The notes below the pieces were generated by a model. The model did no database searches. It saw only the letters and a list, made by a program, of their open reading frames with translations, and was not told the origin of the DNA. The position numbers and the translations under genes are program-made. This document shows, piece after piece, positions 59,259 through 64,000 of a stretch of DNA of 64,000 nucleotides. The stretch's first letter is position 1. Every line of letters starts with the position of its first letter. Source of the stretch: Paraphysoderma sedebokerense (taxonomy: Eukaryota > Blastocladiomycota > Physodermatomycetes > Physodermatales > Physodermataceae); NCBI GenBank assembly GCA_025602915.1, contig JAHLJZ010000062.1:81484-145483 (forward strand), given 5' to 3'.

Positions 59259-59343
59259 CAAAGGGGCCCGGGGAAGGACAAAGAGTTTAAAAACTATTCT
59301 AGGACGATGGGGTCGAAATTATAGTCGCAGTTGTGCTAAATGA
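55386..59343 (+). CDS. CHS: Ankyrin-repeat chitin synthase, copy 1, truncated by the duplication
   Basis: Makes chitin from UDP-GlcNAc at the plasma membrane when intact. Twelve exons join in phase (55386-55578, 55721-55824, 55921-56118, 56234-56783, 56851-57508, 57575-57778, 57844-57966, 58082-58342, 58412-58554, 58625-58736, 58811-58991, 59068-). Residues 1-230 hold five or six ankyrin repeats ([60 protein letters not shown]). A Pro-rich linker, membrane helices, a cytochrome-b5-like stretch ([12 protein letters not shown]), [28 protein letters not shown] and [16 protein letters not shown] follow, as in class IV-like synthases. At residue about 972 (NIVETLH) the frame crosses the junction and gains 28 foreign residues. 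The EDR and QRRRW motifs and C-terminal membrane helices are missing, so this copy should be inactive. Confidence 0.9.
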
Positions 59344-62300
59344 GCAGTGTTAATTTGCGGAGGACAATGAGCGTCGAAGACTATGACGACAATTGAAATG
59401 AATTTGGACGCAGAAAGGGAAGTAGCAGAATAAGGGCCGGCCAGTTAATTCATCTGTTGATGCACCTAACGATGGACGGGGATGATATGGATGTGATGAC
59501 GGTGACGATGATGAATTGTCGATGAATATGATAATGAGAATGATGAATTGATGATATAAATTATTGCGGTCATTCCCTCTTCCCGTGATCACTTTGGCCG
59601 AGGGAATTGTGATTGGGTCATATGAGGAAATGGACAAAACCCGCTTTAAGCGATTCTTTGTCACACATTGAAAACAAACACACTCTCACCACTGAACGCA
59701 TTGAGGACGATGCGGTGGTACAATTCCACTCAAAATAATACTTATAATAATTCTCGAGTATTATCGGCGCAGGTCCCTAGGGCACCTGACCGACAGATTG
59801 ATTCCGTATCATGGCACATTGCGAGTAAAAATAAAGCAATATGTGCAATAATTCAATGGAATGGTAATCAATAGAGTAGAGATATCCATAAATTCGTAAG
59901 GCAATAATTAATTGAGCGCAGTGCCGAAAAAGGAACATTCCGCCTTGTGTCGTTTCCAGCGTGCGCTTTTGAATTCGTGCGACCTGTCGTAAGGAGCGGA
60001 GTTTGGGCCGAATTTTCCATCAACCCAGATAATTCATTTTATTTTTATATTACCACCCCATTCGACGCAGCGACCGCAGACACAGATAGAGACACTCTCG
60101 GACGATAAGCACTCACTCTCCTTGGAATGTCGTCCTTCTTTGATCTCGTCGCACGGCGAGACATCAATTCCCTTCGGTCGCTGCACGCCGCCGGTTCACT
60201 GCAAAATCCAAATCTGCACGACCAACAGGGAAGATCTCTTCTCCATCTCGCTACATTGAAATCATTCCCGGAAATCGCAGCATTCTTGATATCTATTGGC
60301 GCAAACGTCAATCTCAGAGGTAATTAGAGACAACAAGTCTATAACCCAATTGCCTCTTGAGCTCGCTCTTGTCTTTCTGCGATTCTAGAAACAGAACTCG
60401 AAAACTAAAAATAGATTCGTGCTATCCTTTGGGGCTTGTCCCATTTTTGATATATTCATAGATAACGATGGTCAAACTCCGATATACATCGCGGCTGCTT
60501 CCGGAAATGTCGACATTGTCCGTCTGTTACTGCAAGCCAGAGCCAACATAGAATTACCCAATAATGTACTATTCATTTATTCAAATTTTGCTATGTGTTT
60601 TCAAAACAGTGATGAAAAATTACCGTAAATCTAACCTGGAATTCAAATTCTCGGTCACTAGGATTACACCAGTCCTCTCATGATCGCAGCGTTTTATGGG
60701 CATGCCCCAATTGTTGGAATGTTGATACAGCAAGGCGCTAACGTGAATTCAAGAGACAATATGCAGAAAACTGCAGTCGCTTTAGCTTCGTTTGAAGGGA
60801 AAACTCAAGCGTTGGAATTACTGCTAAGAGCCAAAGCCGACGTGAATTGCCTAGACCAGGTACTTTCTTCAACACTATCTTCTTTTCTTCCCTCTCTGTA
60901 AAAACGTTGAGGTTATATTGTGGGTTCCATTACATCAACGAAAAACGATGGTTTAATTAACATTTGTTATAAAGTACGGCTGGACGCCATTGATGCTGGC
61001 AACTCATGCAGGCAGAACCGATTGTGTAAACCTTTTGCTTCGCTTCAGAGCAAATCCAACGATAACATCTCCCGACGGCAAAACTGCAGTGATAATTGCT
61101 CAAGAAAAAGGAGACACTCAACTATTCAATCTTTTACTATCTGCTTCTCAACCTCCAACCTCCACTCATTCTCCTCGTCATCCAAATCCTCGCTCAGCAG
61201 GACCTGCGCCGCCTGCTCGCATTGTGCCAAATTCTGCCGCAGTGGCAGCATTTAATCAACCGCCCCTGCCGTTGCCACAAGCAACCCGTCCTTCCATCTC
61301 AACCGAATCAATATACCAAAAGCATGATGACGCAGATGTTCCGTTGATGCCTATCCATCCACCTTCTCGTCCCCTTAATGGCGCAGGACACCCAATTCAA
61401 GGTCAACTCATTCATAGAAGCGGATCAAGGCGAGTAGGCTTGCAGCGTACGAATTCAAAACATCATCCACAGCCAAATTTAGCCCCGGTATATCAAGCAC
61501 AATTGGGCGAGAGAAGAGGGCCAGGTGTGCATGTCGATTCCTTCGCCATCTGTACCTTCCAAGTTTACTAAAAGAATTTATCTCATTGCAGGCGACAGTC
61601 AGCAAACACAAGCGAAACCGCGGTCAAAAGTGTGGCTCTGGTTTTCTCGGATCGTTACATTTTGGGCCCCACCTTTCCTATTGGAGAGTATCTTAAAAAC
61701 ACGGGACAGAAACGTCCATCAGGCGTGGCGAGAAAAAATATCTCTTTGCTTCATCATCCTCGCAGTCTCGGCAGTTGTCGGTTTTGTCACCTTTGGTTTA
61801 GCAGAATTAGTATGCAGTCCTTTGATTCCCATTTTTCGAGATCAACTATCACGCGACCATGGATTTGGTGCTCCCCCGGGTCGAACAAAACTTATGGCCG
61901 TTCGCGGAAGACTATACGATGTCGGGGATTTCTTTCAATTCGGTGGCCACAGTGTTTTATTTCAAACATTGAATGAAGGAGAACGAAAGCAACTGCAAGA
62001 TGTGATTAATTCAGAGTACATTGGCAACGACGCAACCGATTTGTTTCCTCTCCCTCAAGAGATTTCTAAATGTTTAGTCCAACCGGTTGATGATTACTGC
62101 AAGATCAACAAAGACAACGGAGATTTCGTTCGTCATTGTCATACTAGTGATAAAAGTAGATTAGAGCTCGCCAAGTTAGCATTCGACCAAAGTTCTGATG
62201 TATCTTGGACATGGGTGAATGTGACCAGAAAAGGCAGTTTTCTTTTTGGGTTCGTCAATTCATTTCTTCCTCAATCTTAACTGAAGAAACTGCTGACATT

Positions 62301-63999
62301 ACAATCTTGATTCAGGTACAATGAACAAGTCTACAGTTTAGAAGCCTATCTGAACCGAACGTCACCTGAAAGACGATTTCTGGCTCAGGCTCCATTAAAT
62401 ATCACCGATAAAGATTTACTCCCGCTATTAGGCAAAGACGCAACCATGATGATCAACAGAAACTCAACATTAAAATCGCTTTTGGTTCCGTGTTTAGACA
62501 CGTATTTTCGTGTTGGAAGGTGATTTGGTTACCTCTATGCCCCTTCATTATGGGACAGTTGTTAATGCAGAGAATATTTAATAGAATTGAAGGAACGACA
62601 ATCGGCTGTAGTGTCAGCAATATTATTCAAGTGCTCGCTACTTTCATCCTGGTTGCAATTATTCTCATCAAGTTTTTCAGTGCCATTTTCTTTGATTGGT
62701 TCTTGAGGTAACCTTTTCTTTGACTTCAATTTTGATTTCTACTTATTGATACCATTTATTTATACCTCTATTGCTTGCTTTCCCTAACCCCTCGTTCCAT
62801 ACTTCCATTCGCCCCCTTCTAGTCGCCAACTCGGTCGTCTTCGGTCTCGACATCCGCAGTCCTATGTCATCATGCTCGTCACATGTTACAGTGAAGACGA
62901 AGCCGGTATACGGACGACTCTGGATTCATTGAGCGGGACCACGTACAACGATGAACAAAAATTACTGTTTGTCATTCAAGATGGTAACATTACAGGAAGC
63001 GGGAATAGTAAGAGTACCCCTGATATTATTAAAGGCATGATTGAAATTGGCGATGGATTTCCTGATAGTCCAGAACCATACAGGTATGGTGCTTTGAATC
63101 CTGAAAACTCAAAATATGTCGTCTTTCGTTCTTATTTTGTTTTGTGATTTAGTTATGTGTCTATCGGCGATGGCCCGAAACGACATAACATGGCAGAAGT
63201 GTATGCTGGATTCTATGACTGCCAAGGTCGAAAAGTTCCAATCGTATTTGTCAACAAAGTCGGGTCAGATAAAGAAAGAGGAAAACCGAAAGCTGGTAAA
63301 TCAATTCTTTGCCTCCTGTCATCTCATCTCTATGCGGCTAATCATTTGGGTGTAATTCTGAATAGGTAACCGAGGCAAACGGGACTCGCAACTTATTCTA
63401 ATGACATGGTTGTCAAAAGTGACCTTTGATGAACGAATGACTCCACTAGAATTTGATCTCTCCGACAAAGTGACAAGGTGCTTATTTCGTTCCATTCCAT
63501 CCTTCACTTGATCCCCTCTTTACTTATGTTATTGACTCATCGAAAAATAAGACTCTGTGGATTTACTCCAGACACTTTTAACCTGGTGTTAATGGTTGAC
63601 GCGGATACATTGGTTTTACCAGACTCGCTTAGACGAATGGTGACTGCATTTGAGAGAGATGAAACCGTTATGGGGTTATGTGGGGAAACAAGAATTGCTA
63701 ATAAGAAACAGAGTTGGGTTTCTTCAATTCAGGTTTGGGATTTTGACTTTTCCTAGTCGGATTCGTTAGCGGTTAACGTTGTTATTCTTCGATTTCGCTC
63801 TTGATTAGGTTTTCGAATACTACATTTCTCATCATCTCGGTAAAGCATTTGAGAGTATTTTCGGTGGTGTGACCTGTTTGCCTGGATGTTTCTGTATGTA
63901 CCGAATTACCGCACCTAAAGAAAACGATTTTTGTGTACCTATTTTGGCCAATCCTGATATCGTGGAAGAGTATTCTCAGAATATTGTGGAGACTTTACA
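59259..63999. repeat. Tandem duplication, copy 2 (4741 bp)
   Basis: A second copy directly following the first, with no spacer and no difference found. It ends one base before the window end, so what follows it (unique sequence, a third copy or a contig end) cannot be seen. Confidence 0.93.
59344..60126. other. Upstream region of chitin synthase, copy 2
   Basis: Identical to the corresponding part of 54518-55385, so copy 2 retains the same promoter region except for its left flank, which is now chitin synthase coding sequence instead of the REEP promoter. Confidence 0.6.
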
Positions 64000-64000
64000 C
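60127..64000 (+). CDS. CHS: Ankyrin-repeat chitin synthase, copy 2, cut by the window edge
   Basis: Same exons and protein as copy 1, shifted by 4741 bp: ankyrin repeats, Pro-rich linker, b5-like stretch, membrane helices and the first half of the glycosyltransferase domain up to NIVETLH. If the duplication is real, this copy could continue into the rest of the catalytic core (EDR, QRRRW) beyond the window and be the functional gene. If a third unit follows, it would be truncated like copy 1. The sequence here does not decide this. Confidence 0.88.

Noticed and set aside
1-64000. CRISPR arrays, bacterial operons, prophage
   Set aside because: No regularly spaced repeats; all recognisable genes are eukaryotic with spliceosomal introns.

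Overview
The window is nuclear DNA from an AT-rich eukaryote with many short GT-AG introns (mostly about 50-110 nt) and densely packed genes on both strands. The gene content points to a fungus: a chitin synthase, the glutathione-degradation amidotransferase DUG3, a Dicer-like RNase III, an RSC1/2-type chromatin subunit and a PIAS/Siz SUMO ligase. A cobalamin-processing protein (MMACHC type) and a tomosyn with an R-SNARE tail are absent from the common yeasts, so an early-diverging lineage (Mucoromycota/Glomeromycotina or chytrid-like) is my best guess. That placement is inference.

Layout. 1-1280 (-): 5' part of a mitochondrial PPR protein, cut by the window start. 1701-6828 (+): nine-exon Dicer with a degenerate helicase. 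7.0-9.3 kb: remains of a PIF/Harbinger-type transposon (Myb/SANT-like gene, decayed transposase, inverted repeats). 9378-9818 (+): short F-box-like protein. 10149-12744 (-): acyl-CoA oxidase. 13194-15130 (-): sphingomyelin-synthase-like PAP2_C protein. 16801-18229 (+): DUG3. 18708-20369 (-): GST-like protein. 20755-21042 (+): membrane-protein fragment. 21212-22399 (-): MMACHC homologue. 22619-23861 (-): SERHL-like alpha/beta hydrolase. 24398-28659 (+): large unrecognised composite protein with a degenerate NRPS condensation fold. 28804-34038 (-): TopBP1/Dpb11-like multi-BRCT protein. 34448-39226 (-): tomosyn. 39952-42677 (+): USP20/33-like deubiquitinase. 43188-44158 (-): small PSI-domain membrane protein. 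44509-45355 (+): ribosomal protein S30. 46041-49562 (+): PIAS/Siz. 50346-52571 (+): bromodomain-BAH protein. 53073-54416 (-): REEP/Yop1.

The last 9.5 kb (54518-64000) is an apparently perfect tandem duplication of a 4741-bp unit. The unit carries the promoter region and about 972 codons of an ankyrin-repeat chitin synthase. In copy 1 the gene is cut before its catalytic core and runs into the start of copy 2, giving a chimeric tail. Copy 2 reaches the window edge within one base of the same cut point, so an assembly artefact has to be excluded.

Most genes are housekeeping functions with no obvious operon-like logic: DNA replication checkpoint, chromatin, SUMO/ubiquitin, secretion, peroxisomal beta-oxidation, thiol and cobalamin metabolism. 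The most unusual items are the 1381-residue composite protein, the Dicer with apparently dead helicase motifs, the ankyrin-chitin synthase fusion and its duplication, the Harbinger remnant and the B12-processing gene. I saw no tRNA, rRNA or CRISPR array.
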